DNA from: Actinomycetota bacterium
Lineage (GTDB): Bacteria > Actinomycetota > Aquicultoria > Aquicultorales > Aquicultoraceae
Direction of reading: 5' to 3'
Assembly: GCA_030018005.1 (NCBI GenBank)
Contig: JASEGT010000014.1
Location: 1-40,274, forward strand
Length of the DNA: 40,274 nt
Shown here: positions 23,461 through 32,424 of the stretch, piece after piece
How positions within the stretch are numbered: the stretch's first letter is position 1
Layout of the letters: the number at the start of each line of letters is the position of its first letter
Translations under genes and position numbers: made by a program
Notes under the pieces: model-generated
Seen by the model: only the letters and a program-made list of their open reading frames with translations
Database searches by the model: none
What the model was told of the DNA's origin: nothing

Positions 23461-24969
23461 TTGCAAAGCAAAGAAAAGGCTCGCGTACGAAGTCTCAAGA
23501 AACTCCTTGCCGATAGGTCGATAATCCTTGTTTCAAATCGGGGTCCCATTCAGTTCGATTATGATGAAGCGGGAGAGATCGAAGCCAAACGAGGCGGCGG
23601 AGGACTCGTTACGGCAATGACCGCCGTCAGCGAAGAAACTCATGCGACCTGGGTATCGGCGGCAATGACCGATGCGGAGCGCTCGCTGGCGCGAGAGCGG
23701 GCCACGCTGGCTTTTCCTAAAGAGAACCCGCTCTACCACCTGCGCATGATAGACATCCCGGAGTCGATGTACAACCGGTATTACAATGTCATCAGCAATC
23801 CGCTCCTCTGGTTTGTACAGCATTATATTTGGGACCTGGCGAAAAACCCGTCGATTACGAGCGAGGTTCACGACGCCTGGCATAACGGTTACGTCGCAGC
23901 TAATAAGATCTTCGCCGAGGCCGCCGTGGATGCGTGCCAAGGACATGAGCGTCCCATCATCATGCTCCAGGACTACCACCTTTACACTGCGGCGAAACAT
24001 ATACGCGAGATGACCGATAAACCCCTGCTCTTCCACTTTACACACATCCCATGGCCGGAACCCGACTATTTAAGCGTTCTGCCTCGAAAATTCAGGGTCG
24101 AGCTGCTCGAAGGCATACTCAGCAACGACCTGGTCGGATTTCAGTCTCGTCGCTATGCCAATAACTTTCTGCTGTGCTGCCGGAAGCTTATGGACTGCCG
24201 CGTGAACTGGAGACGGCGGACTGTCCGCTGGAGAGGACGGGATGTGTATGTGCGCGCCTACCCGATTTCTATCGATCACAAATCGCTGCAGACCCTTAGC
24301 GAGACCGGCCCCGTCAACGACTACGAAACACAATTGGAGAAGGATTATGAGGGTCTCAAACTCATCGTGCGCTCGGACCGGAGCGACCTTTCGAAAAACA
24401 TAGTCCGAGGTTTCCGGGCGTTCGAGACGCTCTTGGAAAAACACCCTGAGCTGGCAGGCCAAGTCAAATTCCTCGCTCTTCTCTACCCCACCAGGGAGAA
24501 CATTAAGGAATATACGGATTACCGTCTTGAGATTGAGCAGGCGGTAGCTGACATAAACAACCGCTTGAAGACCGGCGACTGGACGCCTATCTACCTGCGC
24601 CTCTACGATAACTATGAGGAATCGGTCGCCGCCCTAAAAGTCTACGATGTCTTACTGGTAAACCCGATATATGACGGGATGAACCTGGTGGCCAAGGAGG
24701 GGCCCGTCGTCAACAAGCGAAATGGCGTGGTGGTGCTGTCGGAAAACGCGGGAGCCAGTGAGGAGTTACGCGATGCGGGTTTGATCGTAAACCCGTTCGA
24801 TATCGACGGGACAGCGGATGCGCTTTACCAGGCGCTTACTATGTCCGAGAGCGACAAAGCGACGCGGTCCGCTATTATGGAAGAGATTATCACGCGCAAC
24901 AACTCCATCAAATGGCTCCACTACCAGCTCAAGGATATCGTCAAGCTGGAGAAGAAAAAACCAAGCTAA
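23461..24969 (+). CDS. otsA: Trehalose-6-phosphate synthase-like glycosyltransferase (GT20)
   Basis: A 502-residue GT20 family protein, normally making trehalose 6-phosphate from UDP-glucose and glucose 6-phosphate. N-terminal SNRGPI and RGGGGLVTAM match the donor-binding start. IIMLQDYHLY and FHFTHIPWPEPDYLSVLP correspond to the family HDYHL and LHIPFP motifs. DLVGFQSRRYANNFL and the C-terminal NPIYDGMNLVAKEG and LSENAGASEEL are conserved. Start TTG at 23461 with GGTGAT upstream. No OtsB phosphatase is adjacent, and substitutions such as HIPWPEP for HIPFPSS leave room for another acceptor. Its last 4 bases overlap the end of the convergent aldolase gene. Confidence 0.82.
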   Translation: MQSKEKARVRSLKKLLADRSIILVSNRGPIQFDYDEAGEIEAKRGGGGLVTAMTAVSEETHATWVSAAMTDAERSLARERATLAFPKENPLYHLRMIDIPESMYNRYYNVISNPLLWFVQHYIWDLAKNPSITSEVHDAWHNGYVAANKIFAEAAVDACQGHERPIIMLQDYHLYTAAKHIREMTDKPLLFHFTHIPWPEPDYLSVLPRKFRVELLEGILSNDLVGFQSRRYANNFLLCCRKLMDCRVNWRRRTVRWRGRDVYVRAYPISIDHKSLQTLSETGPVNDYETQLEKDYEGLKLIVRSDRSDLSKNIVRGFRAFETLLEKHPELAGQVKFLALLYPTRENIKEYTDYRLEIEQAVADINNRLKTGDWTPIYLRLYDNYEESVAALKVYDVLLVNPIYDGMNLVAKEGPVVNKRNGVVVLSENAGASEELRDAGLIVNPFDIDGTADALYQALTMSESDKATRSAIMEEIITRNNSIKWLHYQLKDIVKLEKKKPS

Positions 24970-26138
24970 AGGTCGGCGGCTAGAATCTCGAAATAGCGCC
25001 TGCGACAGAGCGCTTCCACTTGAACCAACCCGCTAAAAGCATCTTTAAAATCATTGGTACCCGCGCAGAACAGCCCATGGCCATAGACCAGCGCCCTTCC
25101 ATATTCCTTGACTATCGGCGGCACCGTTTTAGCTATTCCACCCGCGCCGATCTCGCCGGAGACGATTGGGACACCATCAACGAACCTTGTCTCCGGACAG
25201 TCCTTGCCGCAATCGACGATATCGCAGGCCGCGCGCTTCTCGCAGCGCATCGACATAATGACCGAGAATTTGGGATGGCCGTGGATGATGGTCGTGTAGC
25301 TCGAAGTCTCATATATGCGCCTGTGAACGGGCAGCTCGGACGATGCGGTAATCCCGTAGGTCGAGGAGTTGTCCATCGGGACCGGGTCGATCAACCCTTC
25401 CAGCTCATCCAGGGATGCGCCGGTCTGCGAGATATAGATGATGCCATCGTCGAAGAGGCTAATGTTGCCGAAGAACGAGTCGACGAGACCGCTCTCGACG
25501 GTATAGCGACCGACAGCGCATATCTCATCTATGATTTCGGGGCGCGCGGTAAGCGGTCCCTCGCGAAAAGCCGGTTTTTCAATATCATACGGCTGCGCCC
25601 AGTCTTTTTTGAAACGCTTCAACACCTCTTGCTCGCCGGGAAGTTTCCATCCATATTCTAAGAGCTCCAGCAAATATTTGATGAAGGTCGCGTGAAATAT
25701 CGATGAGTATGTGATATATGCCTGTTCGAGCGTTACGGTGCCGATAGCCACAAAGCCGACCCCTTCGATTATAAGGCCTTTTCTCTCGCGCAAGATCGCC
25801 GCGATAGCCTCGCTAAGCGCGCCCGCCTCGCCCGCCTCGCTTCTCCTTATAAACGGGATATCGTGGAGAAAGGTCTTGACCTCGCTATCCTTCGGGTAAA
25901 TTCGCGAATCGCCCGCAGGCGTGCGCGCGATAAGATAGTCGGCAAACGGCAACGTGGGCGCGGCTAGAAGCAGGCCGACGACACTAAGCTCATCGAGGAC
26001 CGCCTCGAAAACCGGTTTCCAGTCATCGTCTTTGGAGACAATCAGCTCATCATCGAGCGCGTAAAAGCGTATCGACCCGGGCATTGCCAGGCCGTCTTTG
26101 AACAGTTTGTTGGTGTATTTTTCGATTTGGTCGCGCAA
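24966..26138 (-). CDS. Class II aldolase/adducin family protein, duplicated domain
   Basis: A 390-residue protein. Residues about 195-390 form a class II aldolase domain with GNISLF, IIHGHPKFSV and VYGHGLFCAG as metal-binding regions. The first 170 residues look like a second, degenerate copy (LHDIPFI, then GLIIEGVGFVAIGTVTLEQAY). Between the metal-binding regions is a four-cysteine insert, RCEKRAACDIVDCGKDC, that could hold zinc or an Fe-S cluster. Such aldolases cleave or form sugar phosphates with an aldehyde product. The next gene upstream in the operon is an aldehyde oxidoreductase, which could oxidise that aldehyde. TTG start with AGAGG 7 nt upstream. Confidence 0.8.
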   Translation of the reverse strand: MRDQIEKYTNKLFKDGLAMPGSIRFYALDDELIVSKDDDWKPVFEAVLDELSVVGLLLAAPTLPFADYLIARTPAGDSRIYPKDSEVKTFLHDIPFIRRSEAGEAGALSEAIAAILRERKGLIIEGVGFVAIGTVTLEQAYITYSSIFHATFIKYLLELLEYGWKLPGEQEVLKRFKKDWAQPYDIEKPAFREGPLTARPEIIDEICAVGRYTVESGLVDSFFGNISLFDDGIIYISQTGASLDELEGLIDPVPMDNSSTYGITASSELPVHRRIYETSSYTTIIHGHPKFSVIMSMRCEKRAACDIVDCGKDCPETRFVDGVPIVSGEIGAGGIAKTVPPIVKEYGRALVYGHGLFCAGTNDFKDAFSGLVQVEALCRRRYFEILAADL

Positions 26139-26218
26139 GAATCAACCTCTTCCTCTTAGGGTTGCCGCTTTTTACGTAGTTTCGCCGCTTAGTGCTTGCG
26201 GTTTCCTTCTATTGCTTA

Positions 26219-27931
26219 CTACTCAAAACACCCGTTGGCGTCTAAGCCACGCATCTTATAATATTTCTTAAGCTCCTCGACAAAACGAGCCTCATCAATA
26301 GGCGGTATCTCTATGCCGTCGCCGGAGGTCCCCGCTTCGTTAAAGAAGCGCTCTGGTAGCATGTCGTCCTTGGCCGAGAAGCCGTTATCACAGTTGAAAC
26401 GCCGCTCTTCTTCGACGATACTCGCCCCAATTTTGAGCAGGCTTTGTGCTGAGTGCTCTACTCCGGTGACTCCCGTCAGGATGTGCGCGTATTCTTCGAG
26501 CGAGGCCGCCAGGATTGCGAACTTGCAGGTAAGAAGCGAATCGGCTACCGCATTCGTATCTTCGGCGATTTTGATGATGCGCGCCTTACCCGAGAATGAA
26601 AACCGGTCGGTGGCCACGGGTTTTCGCAGAATCTCGTTCGCGATAGGATACGCGCGCAGGTGGCAGCCGCCGCGATTGCTCGTCGCATAAGCCAACGCCA
26701 TGCCGTAGGCGCCGCGCGGGTCATAAGCGGGCAGCTCCAAACCCTTGACCGACATCGAGAGCTGCGGCACTCCGAGCGATGCGCAGACTCTGGCCGAGCC
26801 GCGCGCCAGGTCATCCCCCTCTCCTTCTCGCACAGCCGTCTTCTTGACGAGCTCTATTATCTCATCCGGCGCGAAAAACCTGCCTTTAACCTCACCGTAG
26901 GCGGCAATCGTAGACGCCATGCTTATCGTGTCCATACCAAGCGCGTTACATAGCTCGTTTGATTTGACTATAGAGTGTATATCGCTGTTGTTGTTGAGCG
27001 CGCCGAAGTGCGACGCGGTCTCGTATTCGGGGAGCGCTTTGCCGCACAAGTCGACCTTCTTGCACCGTATCGGGCAACCGAAGCAGCCCTCTTTCTTCGC
27101 CTGATAGGTCCGCTTAAGCGCCGGTCCCGCGTAATTGCTCGCGTATTCAAAATAGGTCTTGCTGAAATTGGCGGTCGGAGTCATCCGGCGCTGCTTCATC
27201 AGGTCGACCAGCGCCGGCGTGCCGAATTCGCTAATCCCAAGTTCGCCGAAGATTATCGGTGATGCCTTAAAGAGGCGCATGACATCCTCGCGGCCTTTCT
27301 TAAAAACGGCCTCGTCGGCTACGAGTGTTTTAGCGCTCCCGTCGACCACCACTGCTTTGAGGTTTTTAGCGCCCATTACAGCGCCCAGTCCCCCGCGCCC
27401 TACCGAATTCGCTGCATTTACCATGATGTTTGCGAAGAGCACGCCTTTTTCGCCCGCCGGGCCTATCGCCGCGACACTGCCGAATTCCATTAGCGCGGTC
27501 ATCGTCTCAACGGTATCGCGCCCCCATAGCGACGACGCGTCATCGACCGACGATTCCTCGCCGGCCACCCTAAGGTATGCCGGTCTGTCGCTCTTGCCTG
27601 TAATCATAAGGGCATCGAGCCCCGCTGCCTTTAACTTGTGCGCGAAGAGGCCGCCGCAAGAGGAGTCGTAAATCGTCCCCGTGAGTGGACTGCGCGAGAC
27701 CACCGACATCCTAGCCGATGTCGGCGATGAAGTGCCGCAGAGCGGCCCTACGGCGAAGATAAGCGGCATATCGGGGTCGAACGGGTCGAGCCGGTAAAAA
27801 TCGCGCATAAGACGAACGCCCAGACCCCTTCCACCCAAAGACCCCAATAAGACATCTTCGGGGATATCTTCGCGGTGCGCCGCGCCGCTCGTCAAATCGA
27901 CTTTGAGTATCTTTCCCGTCCAGCCAAACAC
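26219..27931 (-). CDS. aor: Aldehyde ferredoxin oxidoreductase family protein
   Basis: A 570-residue tungstopterin enzyme of the AOR family, oxidising aldehydes to acids with ferredoxin. The start GWTGKILKVDL and GGRGLGVRLM are typical. The [4Fe-4S] ligands are in GCFGCPIRC (CX2CX3C) and a fourth Cys in LLTCKF. NSVGRGGLGAVMGAKNLKA binds the pterin. The length is slightly below the usual 600 or so residues. GTG start with GGTGAG upstream. It lies in a reverse-strand run with an ornithine-cyclodeaminase-like gene upstream (150 bp) and the class II aldolase downstream (80 bp). Needs tungsten or molybdenum cofactor genes elsewhere. Confidence 0.9.
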   Translation of the reverse strand: MFGWTGKILKVDLTSGAAHREDIPEDVLLGSLGGRGLGVRLMRDFYRLDPFDPDMPLIFAVGPLCGTSSPTSARMSVVSRSPLTGTIYDSSCGGLFAHKLKAAGLDALMITGKSDRPAYLRVAGEESSVDDASSLWGRDTVETMTALMEFGSVAAIGPAGEKGVLFANIMVNAANSVGRGGLGAVMGAKNLKAVVVDGSAKTLVADEAVFKKGREDVMRLFKASPIIFGELGISEFGTPALVDLMKQRRMTPTANFSKTYFEYASNYAGPALKRTYQAKKEGCFGCPIRCKKVDLCGKALPEYETASHFGALNNNSDIHSIVKSNELCNALGMDTISMASTIAAYGEVKGRFFAPDEIIELVKKTAVREGEGDDLARGSARVCASLGVPQLSMSVKGLELPAYDPRGAYGMALAYATSNRGGCHLRAYPIANEILRKPVATDRFSFSGKARIIKIAEDTNAVADSLLTCKFAILAASLEEYAHILTGVTGVEHSAQSLLKIGASIVEEERRFNCDNGFSAKDDMLPERFFNEAGTSGDGIEIPPIDEARFVEELKKYYKMRGLDANGCFE

Positions 27932-28081
27932 TATATCTCACCACTCTCCTAGCATGCTGCTTCCAACGTTACCAGGAAGGATGCGGGGCGGTCAAACATG
28001 CATGCACATCATCTGTGAAGGTTTAGTTCTTTGCTTAGCGGAGTCGCGTTTCCAAAAATAAGCTCAACGCAGCTGCGAGGA

Positions 28082-29044
28082 TTATCCCAGCATATCGAAC
28101 TCGTAGCCGATGCCCTCACGCTTGGCGGCTTCGAAGAGCATGCGCGCGGTCGCGATATCCTGTATGGCAAGCCCGGTAGAGTCAAAAACTGTTATCTCGT
28201 CGGCTTCCCGCCCCTTTTTCGCGCCGATTACTATCTCGCCGAGCGTCGCGTAGATGTCTCCCTCATGAAAGAGCCCGCCGCTTAGGGCCACGTTAATCTC
28301 TCCGCTATGCTTGGCTTGGGCCACATCATCGACGACCACTTTGGCGTCATTTAGGATTTGGGGGTCAAGCTCTTGTTTGCCGGCCGCGTCAGCGCCGATC
28401 GCATTGATGTGCGCGCCTGGTTTAACCCAGCCGCGCTCGACGATGAACGCCCGCACCGGCGTCGTCGTGGAGACTATATCGCAGGCGGCGGCCTCGTCGA
28501 TAGAGGCCCGCTCGATGGGCAGCTCTGGAAACTCGATTGCCAAAGCATCGATTTGCTCCTCTACCGGGCTCCATATCTTGATTTTTGTGAAGCTGAAGTA
28601 GTTCGTCACCGCGAGGAGCTGGGTCCGCGCTTGCGCCCCGGCTCCGACAAGGCCCAGCGTCCGCGAATCGGGCCGCGCCAAGTACTTTGCGGCAACACCG
28701 CCGGAAGCGCCGGTCCGGTAATTGGTCAGCTCGGTCGCGTCCATGATGGCTAGCGGGAAACCGGTCTGGGGGTCGCTGTAGATGATGGTCGCCATCACGG
28801 TCGGCAGCGCTTTCTTCGGGTTGTCGGGATAGACGCTTACCCACTTTATCCCCGCCGAGCCCTCGACGTAGGCGGGCATCGCGCGAAAATCGCCGTTGAA
28901 TTGATTTAGCGTGAGATAGAGTTTGGACGGCATCTGCACCGCGCCGTTTCCATAATCGCGAAACGCGGTCTCGACCGCGACAAGGACATCTTTCATCCGC
29001 ATTATGCTGTGGATATCCGATGCGGTAAGCAATCTCGTCTTCAT
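28082..29044 (-). CDS. Ornithine cyclodeaminase / mu-crystallin family protein
   Basis: A 320-residue NAD(P)-dependent enzyme of the OCD/mu-crystallin family (ornithine cyclodeaminase, alanine dehydrogenase or ketimine reductase activities). Key regions: the substrate-binding segment GIKWVSVYPDNP, MDATELTNYRTGASGG, and the Rossmann motif GLVGAGAQARTQLLAV near residue 130. The ATG at 29044 is preceded by GGAAAGGTGAG, so I do not use an in-frame ATG 57 bp upstream. The exact substrate cannot be read from the sequence. It follows a small unknown gene by 17 bp. Confidence 0.85.
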   Translation of the reverse strand: MKTRLLTASDIHSIMRMKDVLVAVETAFRDYGNGAVQMPSKLYLTLNQFNGDFRAMPAYVEGSAGIKWVSVYPDNPKKALPTVMATIIYSDPQTGFPLAIMDATELTNYRTGASGGVAAKYLARPDSRTLGLVGAGAQARTQLLAVTNYFSFTKIKIWSPVEEQIDALAIEFPELPIERASIDEAAACDIVSTTTPVRAFIVERGWVKPGAHINAIGADAAGKQELDPQILNDAKVVVDDVAQAKHSGEINVALSGGLFHEGDIYATLGEIVIGAKKGREADEITVFDSTGLAIQDIATARMLFEAAKREGIGYEFDMLG

Positions 29045-29061
29045 ACTCACCTTTCCAACCC

Positions 29062-29367
29062 TTAGCCGGCGGTCGAATCGGTATTTGTCTCGAATCGCCA
29101 TCCGCCGACGTCGAGGCGGAGCAGGTTTTCGCGGCGGGAGACACGCGCTTGCTCCCTGTCGGATAGCTCGACCGGGACAACCTTTAAAAGAAGCTCATAT
29201 AGGTCGCTTGGGTCGCTGAGCTTGACGACCTTTCTCTGGTAGGCGATTTCGCAGCGCTCGGCTCCGAGCCGCCCTACTATGTCTTCGACCTTCTCGACGC
29301 TCCACTTCTGCGCCCCGGTCTTCTCCGACATCTCTATTCTGACTTGACTACTTAGCTGACCTGGCAC
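29062..29367 (-). CDS. Small conserved-looking protein of unknown function
   Basis: A 101-residue charged, soluble protein with no signal peptide and no family I recognise. The core reads VEDIVGRLGAERCEIAYQRK then LYELLLKVVPVELS, like a small alpha/beta fold. GTG start with AGAAGGAG 9 nt upstream. It ends 17 bp before the ornithine-cyclodeaminase-like gene and is therefore probably its operon partner. A TATAAT (29429-29424) lies about 55 bp upstream. Confidence 0.6.
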   Translation of the reverse strand: MPGQLSSQVRIEMSEKTGAQKWSVEKVEDIVGRLGAERCEIAYQRKVVKLSDPSDLYELLLKVVPVELSDREQARVSRRENLLRLDVGGWRFETNTDSTAG

Positions 29368-29620
29368 CCGATAAATCTCCTTCTGTCTTTAAAACCCTGA
29401 AACCGAGGGTGGTTCTCGGGCTTATTATAGTGTAATCTCCCAGTGCTGCCGTAGGTATATTATTTCGGCAAACGGAACGATTGTAGGACTAACGGCGTGA
29501 TTTCACCTATGAAAGGATACGGAGTCTACCCGAGATGAGCACATTTCTGCGCAAAAGCCCGGCAATCCTCAATCCGAGAGCACAGTTCCCAAGCTATGGC
29601 CGACATCAAAGGCGTAAAGA

Positions 29621-30643
29621 CTACTGAACCGGCCTGAAGTAGTGTCCGGTTGTCGATTCGAAGTCACGTGGGAACAACTGCTCCGCCCGCCTCATCACCT
29701 CGGATATGTCGTCGACATCATGGCGAATCAAATCTACTGCCTCTTTATACACAGATGTAATGCCACCCACTATCTGCGGCTCATAACGATCTAGAACCAG
29801 CCTTACCGATGTGACTCCGGCATCGATTATCTCTTTTATGTTAGGCAAGAGATAGAGTTCGCGCGAATTATAGATGTGCGAGCGGCATCTGGTATCCTGT
29901 TCGACCGGAAACCGGAAATTCTTGTTGTCCTCGATGTAGAACATGCGCGACTCACACGCCGCGCAACTCTCTTTCCCCGCGCTGACGACGCAATGCTCGG
30001 ACGTCATGACCTCCAGCCAGCCGTGGACGATTGCCTCCAGCTCGACATCGACCGCGCCCGCAATATCCCTGATCTGTTCAAGCGCCAGCTCTGCGGATAG
30101 ACATATCCTAGAGGCCCCGTCATCGCGAAAGAGCCTGGTGCTAAGCGTGTTGAAATTGTTGATATGATAATCCATGAAAACAGGTAAGCCGAGCGCTTCG
30201 GCTTCCTGAGCGACGCCGAAATTGTCTACCAGCAACGCGTCGAGCATCTCCTGATTGCTCCGCGCGTATTCCATAAAAGCGACGAGTTCGGCCTGGTGGA
30301 GAATATTGCCGCTCGCCAATGCAACACGAACTTTTTGCGGCGCCGCGATTTTTGAGATCTCCTCGATGCTCGCTCTGGCCTGCCGCGTGAAACCAGGTTT
30401 AACATAGAGCCAATCGGCCCCGTTTTCGACGGCCTTGGCGGCCTGCTTCACCGTACTTATATCGACGCTAATCACCGGTTTGCGCCGCGCGACCGATCTT
30501 TCCGGCACCATATCCTCTAGGAGACGCTGCCGCGCTTTGCCGACCGACACCTTCGTGCGAGGCTGCGCCTTCAACCTGACTACGTCGAGAGCATCTATCA
30601 GCTCGCGGCGGAGTTCATTGAGCCGGCCCAACGGCACCATCAC
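29621..30643 (-). CDS. U32 family peptidase, C-terminal part (frame -1 of the upstream gene)
   Basis: A 340-codon frame that continues the U32/DUF3656 protein encoded just upstream. It holds the collagenase-like second half: TVKQAAKAVENGADWLYVKPG, HGWLEVMTSEHCVVSAGKESCAACESRMF with several cysteines, and a final GHYFRPV. Matching sequence reads upstream of its first GTG in the same frame to about 30748 (GERRTLSEADVIAQLDRLGN), so it is not an independent gene. Read through a -1 shift at 30748-30754 the two parts make one 837-residue protein, usual for the DUF3656-containing U32 group. Confidence 0.75.
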   Translation of the reverse strand: MMVPLGRLNELRRELIDALDVVRLKAQPRTKVSVGKARQRLLEDMVPERSVARRKPVISVDISTVKQAAKAVENGADWLYVKPGFTRQARASIEEISKIAAPQKVRVALASGNILHQAELVAFMEYARSNQEMLDALLVDNFGVAQEAEALGLPVFMDYHINNFNTLSTRLFRDDGASRICLSAELALEQIRDIAGAVDVELEAIVHGWLEVMTSEHCVVSAGKESCAACESRMFYIEDNKNFRFPVEQDTRCRSHIYNSRELYLLPNIKEIIDAGVTSVRLVLDRYEPQIVGGITSVYKEAVDLIRHDVDDISEVMRRAEQLFPRDFESTTGHYFRPVQ

Positions 30644-32133
30644 GCCTTCTCCGACCCGGATATCCCACGCCGCGGCCTCATAGACCGTATTGCCGAGCCG
30701 GTCGAGCTGCGCGATGACGTCGGCTTCGGAGAGCGTCCGTCGCTCGCCTTTTTCCGCTTTAAATCGCTTACGACCCGGGCCGCCTCGTTTGGACGCCCGC
30801 TCACGTGGGCAGCAATCTCGACCGGCTCACCAATCTCAACCCTCGCCGACAGCTCGATCGGCGTCTTTTGGGCGCTGCCGCCGGTTATCGCCGCGCGCGC
30901 GGCTTGTATCAGCCGCTCGTTATGGACCCTGAAAACCCGGTCGCCCGTGTTTATCTTGTGCCGTTTCTCGTCGATTATTATGACCGCTTTTGAACCCGCT
31001 GGGGCGCACTCGACCTGCTTTTCATCGACAAAAAGCTTTTCGACTTTGTTGCGCACGCGGCCTCCCCGGCTCACCCACACCTCTATCTCGTCGCCGACAC
31101 AGAGTTCCCGATTTATCTGCAAGCCAAGCCTGGCCGTATAGACATCGAGGTAGGTAACCCTTCCGAGAAGGATGCCTCGGTCGCTCGGCCTGAAATAGCT
31201 CATGAGCCGGTCGTCCTTTATCCCTTTGAAATAGCCTTCGGTAAAACCTCGGCTAAAGACCTCGCGCAGCTCATCGAGCTCGGTTTCGGAGACCTCAAAC
31301 CCATCCGGGTCTGCAAAATATCTGTCGATTGCATGCCTGTATACGCGCACCACCGTAGCGACATACTCGGGCGATTTCATCCGCCCCTCGATTTTAAGCG
31401 CGCTTACACCGCTCTGGGCAAGTTGGGGAATAAGGTTGATACCAGCCAGGTCCTTGGTGCTTAAAATATGGTCCCCCGGCGTCGGCCAAACCTCGTCTTT
31501 TTTGCCCGCCGAGAGCAGCTTATAGCTCATGCGACACGCCTGCGGACACATGCCTCGGTTGCCGCTCCGGTTGCCGACCATGCTGCTGAATAGGCACTGC
31601 CCCGAATACGAGAAACAGAGAGCACCGTGGATAAACGTCTCTATCTCAACGCCGGTCGAACCGCATATCTCTTTAATCTCGTCGATTGCCAGCTCGCGAG
31701 CGAGCGTGATTCGTGACGCACCGGCCTCTTCGAGCATCTTGACCATCGAGAGGTTGTGGGTGTTCATCTGGGTGCTCGCGTGTATCTTAAGCTCGGGGAA
31801 ATACTCTTTGACCAGCTTGAATATACCCCAATCCTGAATGATGACCGAGTCGACCCCCGCGTTGTTGATGCGCGCCAGGCTCTCGACCGCCGAATCCAGC
31901 TCTCCGTCGGCTATTATCGTGTTGAAGGCGACGTATATCTTGACGTCCTTGAGATGGGCTTCCCTTACGACATCATCCAGTTCGTCGAGGCTGAAGTTTT
32001 CGGCCTGCCTGCGCGCGCTGAATTTATCGACCCCCAAATATATAGCCTCGGCCCCGCTGTTAAGCGCCGCATAAAACGCACGCTTAGAACCGGCGGGCGC
32101 GAGAAGTTCGAGCTTTTTTCCGGATACATTCAA
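30640..32133 (-). CDS. U32 family peptidase / tRNA-hydroxylation-type protein, N-terminal part
   Basis: Members of this family (such as TrhP and RlhA) take part in RNA hydroxylation and carry an Fe-S cluster; others were named peptidases or collagenases. The first 460 residues look normal: LELLAPAGSKRAFYAALNSGAEAIYLG, then the cysteine cluster in GALCFSYSGQCLFSS and GMCPQACRMSY, and SALKIEGRMKSPEYVATVV. After residue 462 the frame gives low-complexity Arg/Ser sequence unlike the family, while the correct continuation lies in frame -1. TTG start with GGGAG 7 nt upstream. It is either a real single-base deletion, a sequence error, or programmed slippage. Confidence 0.78.
   Translation of the reverse strand: MNVSGKKLELLAPAGSKRAFYAALNSGAEAIYLGVDKFSARRQAENFSLDELDDVVREAHLKDVKIYVAFNTIIADGELDSAVESLARINNAGVDSVIIQDWGIFKLVKEYFPELKIHASTQMNTHNLSMVKMLEEAGASRITLARELAIDEIKEICGSTGVEIETFIHGALCFSYSGQCLFSSMVGNRSGNRGMCPQACRMSYKLLSAGKKDEVWPTPGDHILSTKDLAGINLIPQLAQSGVSALKIEGRMKSPEYVATVVRVYRHAIDRYFADPDGFEVSETELDELREVFSRGFTEGYFKGIKDDRLMSYFRPSDRGILLGRVTYLDVYTARLGLQINRELCVGDEIEVWVSRGGRVRNKVEKLFVDEKQVECAPAGSKAVIIIDEKRHKINTGDRVFRVHNERLIQAARAAITGGSAQKTPIELSARVEIGEPVEIAAHVSGRPNEAARVVSDLKRKKASDGRSPKPTSSRSSTGSAIRSMRPRRGISGSEKA
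30748..30754 (-). other. Frameshift site in the U32 gene
   Basis: On the reverse strand the site reads G-AAA-AAG, zero-frame codons AAA AAG after CGG. Slipping back one base here joins the two frames exactly. The A5 run resembles the dnaX type slippery site A-AAA-AAG but with G in the first position. A lost A from an A6 run would explain it equally well. Confidence 0.55.
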
Positions 32134-32424
32134 AGAGACTCTCCCAACTAAACAGTTCTTGATTTAACCTGCACGCATGTTATTGTACACTCTATTCCCT
32201 GCTTGCGCGCTATCTTTATTACTGAATACCACTATCTCACAGCGCGCACAGTCATTACCGTCCGTCGAACCGGTGCGACCCCTTCTTCCAACCTATCCGA
32301 CATGACAGGCTTTTATAAATATTTCCCATTTGGCAATTGAAGTCACGACTTTCGGGTATCTAAAAAACGATGGATATCGTGTAGATAAAACGCGTCGTTT
32401 TGCTAGCGAAGAGAGTGATGGTAG

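Noticed and set aside
28422-29180. 252-codon reverse frame inside the ornithine-cyclodeaminase-like gene
   Set aside because: It is another frame of the same strand, Arg/Ser-rich as expected for a shadow in GC-rich DNA.
29535-29627. 30-codon forward frame (start ATG 29535)
   Set aside because: The nearest GGAG is about 10 nt away and it ends antisense in the U32 gene; insufficient evidence for a peptide.
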